Origin: Marinobacterium arenosum
GTDB lineage: Bacteria; Pseudomonadota; Gammaproteobacteria; Pseudomonadales; Balneatricaceae
Length of the DNA stretch: 64,000 nucleotides
Assembly: GCF_019795155.1 (NCBI RefSeq)
Contig: NZ_JAILYN010000012.1
Location: 1 to 64,000, forward strand
Reading direction: 5' to 3'
This document shows positions 1-8,212 of the stretch, piece by piece; the stretch's first letter is position 1, and the number at the start of each line of letters is the position of its first letter. A program made the translations under genes and the position numbers. Below the pieces are notes generated by a model that saw only the letters and a program-made list of their open reading frames with translations, searched no databases and was not told where the DNA came from.

Positions 1-122
1 GGACTGGTATCGCTGATGGGACAATACCATCGGCTCAAATGTATGACGTGAACCGCCGTATACGGAACCGTACGTACGGTGGTGTGAGAGGACGGAGGCC
101 GTGAGGCCTCCTCCTACTCGAT
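1..122 (+). mobile_element. Group II intron, 3' end only (domains V and VI)
   Basis: The sequence folds as group II intron domain V: a 9-bp lower helix (52-60 with 75-83), a two-base bulge at 73-74, a 4-bp upper helix (61-64 with 69-72) and a GAAC tetraloop at 65-68. Domain VI follows: 94-100 pairs with 105-111 around a GTGA loop, AGGA at 89-92 pairs with TCCT at 112-115, GAG at 86-88 pairs with CTC at 117-119, and A116 is left as the bulged branch-point adenosine. The intron should end about seven bases from that A, at AT 121-122, which fits the usual AY 3' end. Bases 1-50 hold a further hairpin (TGGTAT with ATACCA). The reverse transcriptase, if present, lies before the window. The intron is oriented towards pilU and ends 20 bp from its stop codon. 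Confidence 0.85.
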
Positions 123-141
123 TGGACGGACACCCTGAGAA

Positions 142-1275
142 TCAGCTCAGGTAGTCGCCGTCGTCCTGCAGCGTAAAGTTGACGTTGTCCGACTTGTCCA
201 GCTGCGGGTTGGTATCGGCGTTCAGCTTGATCATCAGGCGCAGGTCGTTGGCGGAGTCGGCGTGGTTCAGCGCCACGTCGTACTCGATCACCCCCTCCTG
301 GTAGAGCTTGAACAGCGACTGGTCGAAGGTCTGCATACCGAGGTTGGTGGACTTCTTCATTACCTCTTTGATCTCGTGCACCTCGCCCTTGCGGATCAGG
401 TCGGAGATCAGCGGGGTGTTGATCATCACCTCGATCGCCGCGCGGCGGCCCTTGCCGTCCTTGGTCGGCAACAGCTGCTGGGCGATGATCGCTTTCAGGT
501 TCAGCGACAGGTCCATCCAGGTCTGGGCATGCTGCTCCGGTGGGAAGAAGTTGATGATCCGGTCCAGCGCCTGGTTGGCGTTGTTGGCGTGCATGGTGGC
601 CAGGCAGAGGTGGCCGGTTTCGGCGAACACCATGCCGTACTGCATCAGGTCCTGGGAGCGGATCTCGCCCATCAGAATCACATCCGGCGCCTGGCGCAGG
701 GTGTTCTTCAGCGCGGTCTCGTAGGAGTCGGTGTCGATGCCGACCTCGCGCTGGGTGATGATGCTCTGGCGATGTTCATGCATGAACTCGATCGGGTCTT
801 CGATGGTGATGATGTGACCGCGATGGTTGCGGTTGCGGTAGTCGATCATCGATGCCAGCGAGGTGGATTTACCGGTCGAGGTGCCGCCGACGAACAGGAT
901 CAGGCCGCGCTTGGTCATCGACAGGTCGGCCAGGATCGGCGGCAGGTTAAGCTCATCCATGGTCGGGATCACGGTATTGATGCGGCGCAACACCATCCCC
1001 GGCGAGTTGCGCTGGAAGAACGCCGATACACGGAAGCGGCCCAGGTCCGGCGCACTGATGGCGAAGTTGCACTCGCGGGTGCCTTCGAACTCGGCCAGCT
1101 GTTTGTCGTTCATGGTGCTGTAGACCAGCGTTCGGCACTGGGGCGGGGTCAGCGCTTCTTTGGTCAACGGCTTGATGGTGCCATCCGCCTTGATGGCCGG
1201 ACGGGCGCCGGCGGTAATGAACAGGTCGGATGCGTTCCGGTCCACCATCACTTTGAGCAGTTGTGTAAAGTCCAC
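142..1275 (-). CDS. pilU: Type IV pilus retraction ATPase PilU
   Basis: A 377-residue hexameric motor ATPase of the PilT/PilU family, which acts at the inner-membrane base of type IV pili and helps PilT retract the pilus during twitching. Visible parts: the N-terminal PAS-like domain (about 1-100), Walker A GGTSTGKST near 130-138, the Asp box ITIEDPIEF, Walker B ILMGEIR and the His box GHLCLATMHANNA. The long C-terminal tail after residue 345 is typical of PilU rather than PilT. The start is GTG at 1275, 18 bp after the pilT stop, so pilT-pilU form one transcript. Its end lies 20 bp from a group II intron end. The PilU assignment rests on gene order and on the tail. Confidence 0.93.
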   Translation of the reverse strand: MDFTQLLKVMVDRNASDLFITAGARPAIKADGTIKPLTKEALTPPQCRTLVYSTMNDKQLAEFEGTRECNFAISAPDLGRFRVSAFFQRNSPGMVLRRINTVIPTMDELNLPPILADLSMTKRGLILFVGGTSTGKSTSLASMIDYRNRNHRGHIITIEDPIEFMHEHRQSIITQREVGIDTDSYETALKNTLRQAPDVILMGEIRSQDLMQYGMVFAETGHLCLATMHANNANQALDRIINFFPPEQHAQTWMDLSLNLKAIIAQQLLPTKDGKGRRAAIEVMINTPLISDLIRKGEVHEIKEVMKKSTNLGMQTFDQSLFKLYQEGVIEYDVALNHADSANDLRLMIKLNADTNPQLDKSDNVNFTLQDDGDYLS

Positions 1276-1293
1276 AGCTCGGTCCTATATCGC

Positions 1294-2328
1294 TCAGAAA
1301 TTCTTCGGGTTGGCGGCCTTCTCGCGGGCGGCATCGCGGGTGATCAGCCCCTTCTGCAGCAGCTCGGTGAGGCTCTGGTCCAGGGTTTTCATGCCGTGCT
1401 GGGCACCGGTCTGGATCGACGAGTACATCTGCGCCACCTTGTCCTCGCGGATCAGGTTGCGGATCGCCGGGGTGCCGATCATGATCTCATGGGCCGCCAC
1501 GCGGCCGCCGTTCGGCTTCTTCAGCAGGGTCTGCGAAATGACCCCCTGCAGCGACTCCGACAGCATCGAGCGCACCATCGCCTTCTCCGCCGCCGGGAAC
1601 ACGTCGATGATACGGTCGATGGTCTTGGCGGCCGAGGTGGTGTGCAGGGTGCCGAACACCAGGTGGCCGGTCTCGGCGGCGGTCAGCGCCAGCCGGATGG
1701 TTTCCAGGTCGCGCATCTCGCCGACCAGGATCACGTCCGGGTCCTCACGCAGGGCCGAGCGTAGCGCATGGCTGAAGCTATGGGTGTCGCGGTGTACCTC
1801 GCGCTGGTTGATCAGCGACTTCTTGCTTTCATGGACAAATTCGATCGGGTCTTCGATGGTCAGGATATGGTCGGCGCGGTTCTCGTTGATGTAGTCGATC
1901 ATCGCCGCCAGGGTGGTACTCTTACCTGAACCGGTCGGTCCGGTCACCAGCACGATACCGCGCGCCATCTCAGCCAGGTTCTTGAACACCTGGCCCATGC
2001 CGAGGTCGTCCATGGTCAGCACCTTGGTCGGGATGGTACGGAACACCGCCGCCGCGCCCCGGTTCTGGTTGAAGGCGTTGACACGGAAACGGGCCACGTT
2101 GGGCACCTCGAAGGAGAAGTCGGTTTCCAGTACGTCCTCGTATTCCTTGCGCTGCTTGTCATTCATAATATCGTAGACAAGTGCGTGAACCTGTTTGTGG
2201 TCCAGTGGCGGCAGCTTGATGCGGCGTACGTCGCCGTCGACCCGGATAACCGGCGGCATTCCAGCGGTAAGGTGGAGGTCGGACGCGCCCTGCTGTACGG
2301 TGAAAGATAAAAGTTCGGTAATATCCAT
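1294..2328 (-). CDS. pilT: Type IV pilus retraction ATPase PilT
   Basis: A 344-residue retraction ATPase for type IV pili, the usual length for PilT. Walker A GPTGSGKST lies at about 130-138, the Asp box reads LTIEDPIEF, Walker B reads ILVGEMRD, and the C-terminal AIRNLIRE motif needed for retraction is intact (TPAIRNLIRED). It is the first gene of a two-gene operon with pilU and is divergent from yggS across a 90-bp gap that must hold both promoters. The same pilU-pilT/yggS-proC order occurs in Pseudomonas. Start is ATG at 2328. Confidence 0.96.
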   Translation of the reverse strand: MDITELLSFTVQQGASDLHLTAGMPPVIRVDGDVRRIKLPPLDHKQVHALVYDIMNDKQRKEYEDVLETDFSFEVPNVARFRVNAFNQNRGAAAVFRTIPTKVLTMDDLGMGQVFKNLAEMARGIVLVTGPTGSGKSTTLAAMIDYINENRADHILTIEDPIEFVHESKKSLINQREVHRDTHSFSHALRSALREDPDVILVGEMRDLETIRLALTAAETGHLVFGTLHTTSAAKTIDRIIDVFPAAEKAMVRSMLSESLQGVISQTLLKKPNGGRVAAHEIMIGTPAIRNLIREDKVAQMYSSIQTGAQHGMKTLDQSLTELLQKGLITRDAAREKAANPKNF

Positions 2329-2418
2329 GGCTTAGAGACCTGGGACTCCTTTGAATGACCGCTCTAGTTCTAGCAGAATAGCCAGGCCAATCCAATCGTA
2401 TATCCGCCCGGAGTTGAC

Positions 2419-3117
2419 ATGGGTAGTATTGCAGAGAATATCGCTTCAGTGCGCGAATCACTGGCAAAAAGTGCCGCGGCAGCCGGTCGGCCGGTCGATG
2501 GGGTCACCTTGATGGCGGTCAGCAAGACCCGCCATGCCGACGAGTTGCGCGCCGTCGCCGCAGAAGGGATACGCGACTTCGGCGAGAATTATCTGCAGGA
2601 GAGCCTGGACAAGATCGAGGCGCTGGCGGATATGCCGCTGGTGTGGCACTTCATCGGCCCGATCCAGTCCAACAAGACCCGGCCGATCGCCGAGCACTTC
2701 GACTGGGTGCACAGCGTCGACCGCGACAAGATTGGCCGCCGGCTGGCGGAGCAGCGGCCGGCCGGCATGGCGCCGCTGAATATCTGCCTGCAGGTCAATA
2801 TCAGCGGCGAGCAGAGCAAGTCAGGCTGCCTGCCGGAACAGTTGCCGGCGCTGGCAGAGGCGCTGGACGGGTTGCCGAACCTGCGGCTGCGCGGGCTGAT
2901 GGCGATTCCGCAGGCGACCGATGACGAAAGGGCGCAGCGGGCGGTATTCGCCCGGATGCGGGCGTTGCTGAGTGAACTGCAGCAAGAGCATCCGCAGATG
3001 GACACCCTGTCGATGGGGATGTCCGGTGATATGGCGGCGGCGATCGCCGAAGGATCGACCCTGGTCAGGATCGGTACCGCGATCTTCGGGCCACGTGACT
3101 ACAGTCAAAAGTCGTAA
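2419..3117 (+). CDS. yggS: PLP homeostasis protein YggS (PLPBP family)
   Basis: A 232-residue single-domain TIM-barrel protein that binds pyridoxal 5'-phosphate but has no known catalytic activity; the family buffers PLP and affects amino-acid and keto-acid balance. The PLP lysine is K36 in MAVSKTRHA, followed by the conserved FGENYLQE segment near residue 55 and a C-terminal LSMGMSGDM phosphate-binding stretch. Length matches the family. It is the first gene of a run towards proC, yggT and yggU, the standard neighbourhood for this family in gammaproteobacteria. Confidence 0.94.
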   Translation: MGSIAENIASVRESLAKSAAAAGRPVDGVTLMAVSKTRHADELRAVAAEGIRDFGENYLQESLDKIEALADMPLVWHFIGPIQSNKTRPIAEHFDWVHSVDRDKIGRRLAEQRPAGMAPLNICLQVNISGEQSKSGCLPEQLPALAEALDGLPNLRLRGLMAIPQATDDERAQRAVFARMRALLSELQQEHPQMDTLSMGMSGDMAAAIAEGSTLVRIGTAIFGPRDYSQKS

Positions 3118-3200
3118 CATCGTTGAACCGTTAACTATACAAGCAATATCGGGTTGCGGTTCCGGCATTGATGCCGGAGTGCACCCTTGAGGACAGAAAT

Positions 3201-4028
3201 TTGAGCAACTATCCGACACTGGCATTTATCGGCGCCGGCAACATGGCGCGGGCGATCATCGGTGGCCTGCTGGCCAACGGCTATCCGGCCGCGAACATCT
3301 GGGCCTCCGAACCGGACAGCGAAAAACTGCAGGATCTGGCGGCGCAAGGCTTGCAGGTGACCAGCGATAACAACGCCGCCGTAGCGGCTGCCGAACTGGT
3401 GGTGCTGGCGGTCAAGCCGCAGGTGATGAAAGCGGTGACCGGCGATATGGCGGCGGCGGTACAGGCCGGTCAGCCGCTGGTCGTATCGGTGGCGGCCGGT
3501 ATTCCCGCCGAGTCGCTTGATCGCTGGCTGGGTGGCAACTGCGCCATCGTGCGCTGCATGCCGAATACCCCGGCGCTGGTCGGTAAGGGAGCCAGCGGCC
3601 TGTACGCCAACGACCGGGTTAGTGCCGAACAACGCGCCCTGGCCGAGCGGGTGATGCAGGCCACCGGCATCGCTCTGTGGGTCGATGAAGAAGCTCAACT
3701 GGATGCGGTAACCGCGGTCTCCGGCTCCGGCCCGGCCTACTATTTCCTGGTGATGGAGGCGATGATCCAGGCCGGCGTCAAGCTGGGCCTGTCTGAAGCG
3801 GTGTCTCGTCAACTGACCCTGCAGACCGCGCTGGGCGCCGCCGAGATGGCCTCCGCCAGCGAGGTACTGCCGGACGAGTTGCGTCGCCGGGTGACTTCGC
3901 CGAAGGGGACCACCGAGCAGGCGATCCTCAGTTTCGAAGCGGACGGCCTGCGCGATATCTTCATGCAGGCGATGCAGGCCTGCAGCGATCGTTCGGTGGA
4001 GATGGCGGAGCAGCTGGGCAAGGACTGA
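3201..4028 (+). CDS. proC: Pyrroline-5-carboxylate reductase
   Basis: Catalyses the last step of proline synthesis, NAD(P)H-dependent reduction of 1-pyrroline-5-carboxylate. The Rossmann motif IGAGNMA sits at about 10-16, and the C-terminal dimer domain carries the ProC signature AVSGSGPAYYF followed by SPKGTTEQAI. I chose the TTG at 3201 because GAGGA at 3189-3193 is correctly spaced before it and the resulting 275 residues match the family. An ATG at 3168 would add an 11-residue extension with no ribosome-binding site. The gene is 83 bp downstream of yggS. Confidence 0.94.
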   Translation: MSNYPTLAFIGAGNMARAIIGGLLANGYPAANIWASEPDSEKLQDLAAQGLQVTSDNNAAVAAAELVVLAVKPQVMKAVTGDMAAAVQAGQPLVVSVAAGIPAESLDRWLGGNCAIVRCMPNTPALVGKGASGLYANDRVSAEQRALAERVMQATGIALWVDEEAQLDAVTAVSGSGPAYYFLVMEAMIQAGVKLGLSEAVSRQLTLQTALGAAEMASASEVLPDELRRRVTSPKGTTEQAILSFEADGLRDIFMQAMQACSDRSVEMAEQLGKD

Positions 4029-4139
4029 TCCGGCCGCGATGGTACTTTCCCGGCGGCGGGTGTTCCTGCTGCCGGCGGTATAAAAGAGCCGGGGAAGCCT
4101 CTATAATTTTCCGAAATCAAGCGCTTAACAGGATGTCAC

Positions 4140-4682
4140 ATGGGACAGGATCCGATTACGCTGATCATCAGCACCCTCGGTAACCTTTACGCCTTTATCG
4201 TTGTATTGCGATTCCTGCTGCAACTGGCCCAGGCGGACTACTACAATCCGATCTCCCAGGCGGTGGTCAAGGCGACCAATCCGCCATTGATGCCGTTGCA
4301 GAAGGTACTGCCGCGCATGGGTCGTTGGGATCTGTCGGCGCTGGTGCTGGCGGCGTTGGTCAAGTTCGGCACCCTGCTGCTGATCTTCGTGGTGCACGAC
4401 AACCTGCCCAATATTGCCGGTTTGGCGCTGTTCTCGTTGGTCGGTGTGCTCGACCTGATCCTGACCATCTATTTCTGGGCGGTACTGGCGGCGGTGATCA
4501 TCAGCTGGGTGGCGCCGAACAGTTACCATCCGGCGCCACAGCTGTTATTGCAACTGACCGAACCGCTGTTCGCGCTGGTACGCAAGGTGATTCCGCCGCT
4601 GGGCGGGCTGGATCTGTCGCCGATCTTCATCTTCCTGGCTATCCAGATCATCCAGTCGCAACTGTCGCGGCTGGTGATCTGA
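4140..4682 (+). CDS. yggT: YggT family integral membrane protein
   Basis: A 180-residue protein with two copies of the YGGT domain, each a pair of hydrophobic helices with a short amphipathic stretch (roughly 5-100 and 105-178). The second repeat holds the typical [11 protein letters not shown] segment, followed by [16 protein letters not shown]. coli YggT is linked to osmotic-shock tolerance, but its molecular job is not established. It overlaps nothing and is followed by yggU one base after its stop codon, so the two are probably translated together. Confidence 0.92.
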   Translation: MGQDPITLIISTLGNLYAFIVVLRFLLQLAQADYYNPISQAVVKATNPPLMPLQKVLPRMGRWDLSALVLAALVKFGTLLLIFVVHDNLPNIAGLALFSLVGVLDLILTIYFWAVLAAVIISWVAPNSYHPAPQLLLQLTEPLFALVRKVIPPLGGLDLSPIFIFLAIQIIQSQLSRLVI

Positions 4683-4683
4683 G

Positions 4684-4974
4684 TTGGGTTTCTATCAGTG
4701 GCAGGGCGACGATCTGCTGTTGAGCCTGCACCTGCAGCCCAAGGCCTCGAAGGATGAGATCTGTGGTCTGCACGGTGACAGTGTTAAGATACGGATCAGC
4801 GCGCCACCGATCGAAGGGAGGGCCAACGCCCACCTGATCAAGTTTCTGGCCAAGCAGTTCGGCGTGGCCAAGAGCGCGGTGACCATTGTCGGCGGCGAAC
4901 TGGGCCGCCAGAAACGGGTAAAGATCGAGCAGCCGAGCAGGCTGCCCGAGTTGCTTGAGATTGAGCGAGACTGA
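4684..4974 (+). CDS. yggU: YggU family protein (DUF167/UPF0235)
   Basis: A 96-residue DUF167 protein. The family signature is clear: [12 protein letters not shown] near the start, then the [13 protein letters not shown] stretch around residue 40-52 and [17 protein letters not shown]. The function of DUF167 is unknown. The start is TTG at 4684, one base after the yggT stop; no in-frame ATG exists near it, and the N-terminal residues [11 protein letters not shown] match those of homologues, so TTG is well supported. Confidence 0.9.
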   Translation: MGFYQWQGDDLLLSLHLQPKASKDEICGLHGDSVKIRISAPPIEGRANAHLIKFLAKQFGVAKSAVTIVGGELGRQKRVKIEQPSRLPELLEIERD

Positions 4975-5193
4975 CGTGTTTGACAGTACCTTCCTGCTGC
5001 AGTGTCGGTTCCTGCTATACGAGATGTGATGCTCGACTGCCGGAGCCGCCGCAAGTCGCTGTAAAGACAGCCCCAGCCGTTGCGGACGGTCCGGAACCAT
5101 TGCGTTGAAAACATGATGTTTGCAATAGGGCGCCCGGCGGCCGGTGAAACCTGAAGTGCCGCGACAGCGCCCGATACAGTCGGGAACACTGAA
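4975..5193 (+). promoter_or_regulatory. Candidate structured 5' leader of metX
   Basis: The 219-bp gap before metX can form nested RNA hairpins. The strongest spans 5040-5094: CCGGA pairs with TCCGG, CCG with CGG and CCGCAA with TTGCGG, giving 14 bp with single-base bulges. Inside it GCTGT (5058-5062) pairs with ACAGC (5067-5071) around AAAG. A second stem-loop follows (ATTGC and AAACAT with ATGTTT and GCAAT, about 5099-5126). A third outer pairing joins GGGCGC to GCGCCC, just before the start codon. I could not match it to SAM, SAH or cobalamin riboswitch consensus elements. An 11-codon reading frame ends with its stop inside the inner hairpin loop. Regulation of methionine synthesis is an inference from position. 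Confidence 0.45.
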
Positions 5194-6357
5194 ATGCCCA
5201 CACCTTTTCCGCACGACTCGGTCGGCCTGGTCCAGCCGCAACTGATCCGTTTCGATCAGCCGCTGCAACTGGCCTGCGGCCGCTCCCTGGAATCCTACGA
5301 GCTGATCGTCGAAACCTACGGCGAGCTGAACGAAGATCGCTCCAACGCGGTGCTGATCTGCCACGCCCTGTCCGGCAACCACCACATTGCCGGTTACCAC
5401 AGCGAAGATGACAGGAAACCCGGTTGGTGGGACAGCGCGGTTGGTCCTGGCAAGCCGATCGATACCAACAAGTTTTTTGTCATTGGTCTGAACAATCTGG
5501 GTGGCTGTCACGGCTCCACCGGACCGAACAGCGTCAATCCGGCCACCGGCAAGCCGTACGGGCCGGATTTTCCGATCGTCACCGTCAAGGACTGGGTCAA
5601 CAGCCAGGCCCGGCTGGCCGACCATTTCGGTATTGCGCAGTGGGCGGCGATAATCGGCGGCAGCCTCGGTGGTATGCAGGCGCTGCAGTGGTCGATCGAC
5701 TATCCCGAACGGCTGCGTCACTGCCTGGTGATCGCCGCGGCGCCCAAACTGTCGGCCCAGAACATCGCCTTCAACGAGGTGGCCCGGCAGGCGATCAGCC
5801 GCGATATCGAATTTCACGACGGCCACTATTACGAGCGCGAAACGGTACCGAAGACCGGCCTGATGCTGGCGCGGATGCTGGGCCATATCACCTACCTGTC
5901 GGCCGACGGCATGCGCGAGAAATTTGGTCGCGAGTTGCGCTCCGGTTCGATCAGTTTCGACTTCACGCCGCAGTTCGAGGTGGAGTCCTACCTGCGCTAC
6001 CAGGGTGAGCGTTTCTCCACTGCGTTCGACGCCAACACCTACCTGCTGATGACCAAGGCGCTGGACTACTACGACCCGGCCGCCGAGTACGGCAACGACC
6101 TGTCCAAGGCGATGGAGCAGACCCGCTGCAAGTTCATGTTGATCTCGTTCACCACCGACTGGCGTTTCGCGCCGGACCGTTCACGCGAGATCGTCGACGC
6201 GCTGGTCGATGCACGCAAGCCGGTCAGCTATGCCGAGATAGACGCACCCCAGGGGCACGATGCGTTCCTGATTCCGATCCCCCGCTACATGGAGGTGTTC
6301 GGGGCGTACATGAAGCAGGTGGCGGGGGATATTCCGGCCGTCAAGGAGGGCAACTGA
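5194..6357 (+). CDS. metX: Homoserine O-acyltransferase MetX
   Basis: An alpha/beta-hydrolase-fold enzyme of 387 residues that acylates homoserine as the first committed step of methionine synthesis. The nucleophile elbow is GGSLGGMQ with Ser157; the oxyanion-region LICHALSG and the SLNNLGG-like block ([15 protein letters not shown]) are present, as are C-terminal acid and base segments ([11 protein letters not shown] and QGHDAFL). MetX family members use acetyl-CoA or succinyl-CoA, and many gammaproteobacterial members use succinyl-CoA; the sequence read here does not settle which. metW starts one base after its stop. A 219-bp leader with strong predicted structure precedes it. Confidence 0.95.
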   Translation: MPTPFPHDSVGLVQPQLIRFDQPLQLACGRSLESYELIVETYGELNEDRSNAVLICHALSGNHHIAGYHSEDDRKPGWWDSAVGPGKPIDTNKFFVIGLNNLGGCHGSTGPNSVNPATGKPYGPDFPIVTVKDWVNSQARLADHFGIAQWAAIIGGSLGGMQALQWSIDYPERLRHCLVIAAAPKLSAQNIAFNEVARQAISRDIEFHDGHYYERETVPKTGLMLARMLGHITYLSADGMREKFGRELRSGSISFDFTPQFEVESYLRYQGERFSTAFDANTYLLMTKALDYYDPAAEYGNDLSKAMEQTRCKFMLISFTTDWRFAPDRSREIVDALVDARKPVSYAEIDAPQGHDAFLIPIPRYMEVFGAYMKQVAGDIPAVKEGN

Positions 6358-6358
6358 G

Positions 6359-6949
6359 ATGCGCGCAGACCTGGATATCATTCAGCAGTGGATCGCGCCG
6401 GGCAGCCGGGTGCTGGACCTCGGTTGTGGTGACGGCGAACTGCTGCACTACCTGAAGCAGCAGAAGAACATCAGTGGTTACGGTCTGGAGATCGAGCCGG
6501 GCAATATCACCGCCTGCCTGGAGAAGGGGGTGTCGGTGATCGAAAAGGATATCGATGATGGGTTGGCGTCGATCCGCGCCAACAGCTTCGACACGGTGAT
6601 CATGACCCAGGCGTTGCAGATCATGGAGCGACCGGACCTGATCGTCGACGAGATGCTGCGGATCGGCAAGGAGTGCATCGTCACCTTCCCGAACTTCGGT
6701 CACTGGCGGGCGCGCGGCTATCTGGCGTTCCGCGGCAAGATGCCGGTGTCCAAGTTCCTGCCCTATACTTGGTACAACACGCCGAACATCCACTTCTGTA
6801 CCTTCAAGGATTTCGAACGGCTCTGTGTCGAGCGAAATATCTATATTCAGGAGCGTACCGTGGTGGATCATGAACATTGTCACCGCTGGTGGATCAAGCT
6901 GTGGCCCAACATGCTGGGTGAAATCGCGATCTACCGGATTACCAGATAA
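6359..6949 (+). CDS. metW: Methionine biosynthesis protein MetW
   Basis: A 196-residue class I SAM-dependent methyltransferase-fold protein. Motif I RVLDLGCGDGELL lies at about 18-30. In metX/metW pairs MetW is needed for, or stimulates, homoserine acylation by MetX, and the two proteins are expected to act together. The conserved NFGHWRAR and PYTWYNTPNIHFCT segments are typical of MetW. Its ATG lies one base after the metX stop, a spacing that favours coupled translation. Confidence 0.95.
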   Translation: MRADLDIIQQWIAPGSRVLDLGCGDGELLHYLKQQKNISGYGLEIEPGNITACLEKGVSVIEKDIDDGLASIRANSFDTVIMTQALQIMERPDLIVDEMLRIGKECIVTFPNFGHWRARGYLAFRGKMPVSKFLPYTWYNTPNIHFCTFKDFERLCVERNIYIQERTVVDHEHCHRWWIKLWPNMLGEIAIYRITR

Positions 6950-6961
6950 GGGGCAGGGAAT

Positions 6962-7417
6962 ATGCAACCAATCCTCAGCTTTCTACGTGTCGGGCTGGTG
7001 GCGGCGCTGATCGCGCTGGTCAGCGTCAGTGCCCGGGCGGAGCAGTTCGTCAAATATGGCGACTACGAGATCCATTACAATGCCTTCAACAGCAGCTTCC
7101 TGCAGCCGGATGTCGCCCAGTCGGTCGGCATCGTTCGCGGCAAGCGGCGCGCGCTGATCAATGTCTCGGTGTTGAAAATGCAGCCGGACGGTTCCATGAA
7201 GCCGGTCACGGCGATGGTCAATGGCTCGGTGCTGAACCTGATCGAGCAGCAGCAGCAGATGGATTTCAAGAAGATCGACGAGGGTAAGGCGATCTACTAT
7301 ATCGGCTCGTTTGGCTTTACCGACGACCAGCTGATGCGCATCTCGCTGCAGGTGCAGCCCGACGCCAATCAACCGGCATTCGATATCAACTTCGAGCAGA
7401 AATTCTATACCGACTGA
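6962..7417 (+). CDS. Periplasmic DUF4426 protein
   Basis: A 151-residue exported protein. A signal peptide covers about residues 1-26, with a hydrophobic core and a cleavage site after SARA. The remainder is a small beta-rich DUF4426 domain (YGDYEIHYNAFNSSFL, GIVRGKRRALINVSVL). Function is unknown. The gene sits between metW and rdgB in Pseudomonas and relatives as well, only 12 bp after metW here, so it is probably co-transcribed with metXW. Confidence 0.88.
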   Translation: MQPILSFLRVGLVAALIALVSVSARAEQFVKYGDYEIHYNAFNSSFLQPDVAQSVGIVRGKRRALINVSVLKMQPDGSMKPVTAMVNGSVLNLIEQQQQMDFKKIDEGKAIYYIGSFGFTDDQLMRISLQVQPDANQPAFDINFEQKFYTD

Positions 7418-7539
7418 ACCGCCGGTTGGCGGTATCATAAGGGCCGCAGGCGGCTATACTGCCGGTTCGAATCCGTTTCGGACCTCGGGTATGGCGCCGG
7501 CGGCTTTTTTCGTTCGAGTTGCAACAGACAGGGGACAGC

Positions 7540-8142
7540 ATGATCAAGCAGATCGTATTGGCCAGCGGTAACAAGGGTAAGCTACGTGAGTTCAATCAGG
7601 TATTGAGCCACTGGGATATTGAGGTGCTGCCGCAGTCGCATTTTCAGGTCGTCGATGCCGAAGAGACCGGCCTGAGCTTCGTGGAAAATGCGATTCTCAA
7701 AGCGCGCCATGCCGCCCGTGCCACCGGTCTGCCGGCCTTGGCCGATGACTCTGGCCTGGAGGTCGATGCGATCAATGGTCAGCCGGGTATCTACTCGGCA
7801 CGCTTTGCCGGCCCCGCTGCCGACGATATGCAGAACAACGCCAAACTGCTGGAGATGCTGAATGGCCTGCCGGACGACCAGCGCAGCGCCCGTTTTCGCT
7901 GTGTACTGGCCTTTATGCGCCATGCCGAAGATCCGACCCCGCTGATCTGCCAGGGAACCTGGGAGGGGCTTATTCTGCGTGAGCCGCGCGGCGACAACGG
8001 CTTCGGCTACGACCCGCTGTTCCTGGTTCCGACGCTTGGCAAGGCCTCCGCCGAACTGCCGCCGGAGCAGAAGAACCAGCTCAGCCACCGCGGCCAGGCC
8101 GTCAAGGAGCTGATCGCCCGGATCGGCCCTTATCTGCGGTAA
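7540..8142 (+). CDS. rdgB: dITP/XTP pyrophosphatase (non-canonical purine NTPase)
   Basis: Hydrolyses dITP, ITP and XTP to monophosphates, which keeps deaminated purines out of DNA and RNA. The HAM1/RdgB motifs are intact: LASGNKGKLREF at the start, LADDSGLEVDAINGQPGIYS in the middle and GDNGFGYDPLFLV near residue 150. The ATG at 7540 follows AGGGGA with a 5-bp gap and gives 200 residues, as expected; an upstream TTG at 7519 would add seven residues and is less likely. Confidence 0.95.
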   Translation: MIKQIVLASGNKGKLREFNQVLSHWDIEVLPQSHFQVVDAEETGLSFVENAILKARHAARATGLPALADDSGLEVDAINGQPGIYSARFAGPAADDMQNNAKLLEMLNGLPDDQRSARFRCVLAFMRHAEDPTPLICQGTWEGLILREPRGDNGFGYDPLFLVPTLGKASAELPPEQKNQLSHRGQAVKELIARIGPYLR

Positions 8143-8147
8143 GCCAC

Positions 8148-8200
8148 AAGCCACAAGCTTGAAGCTGACCGCTTACAGCTTCCCGCTTTGCGAACCTAAG
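8148..8200. repeat. Degenerate short-motif repeat (GCTT/AGCTG family)
   Basis: The gap between rdgB and hemW contains CAAGCCACAAGCCACAAGC and then GCTT, GCTG, GCTT, GCTT, GCTT separated by three bases each. It resembles a decayed version of the GCTTTCC/GCTGTTA arrays at 33548-33662. No gene is present. Confidence 0.5.
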
Positions 8201-8212
8201 TGAGCAAACTAA

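Noticed and set aside
262-1764. A 500-codon plus-strand frame spanning pilU and the end of pilT
   Set aside because: Crosses two confirmed genes on the opposite strand; no family resemblance.
4975-5193. Known SAM-I, SAM-II, SAH or cobalamin riboswitch before metX
   Set aside because: Some short strings look alike (CCGGTGAAA, GCCGCAA), but the order and core elements of those classes are not present; kept only as an unknown structured leader.
7458-7490. GGTTCGAATCC, resembling a tRNA T-loop, between the DUF4426 gene and rdgB
   Set aside because: No acceptor stem, D-arm or anticodon arm can be drawn around it, and the T-stem has only three good pairs.
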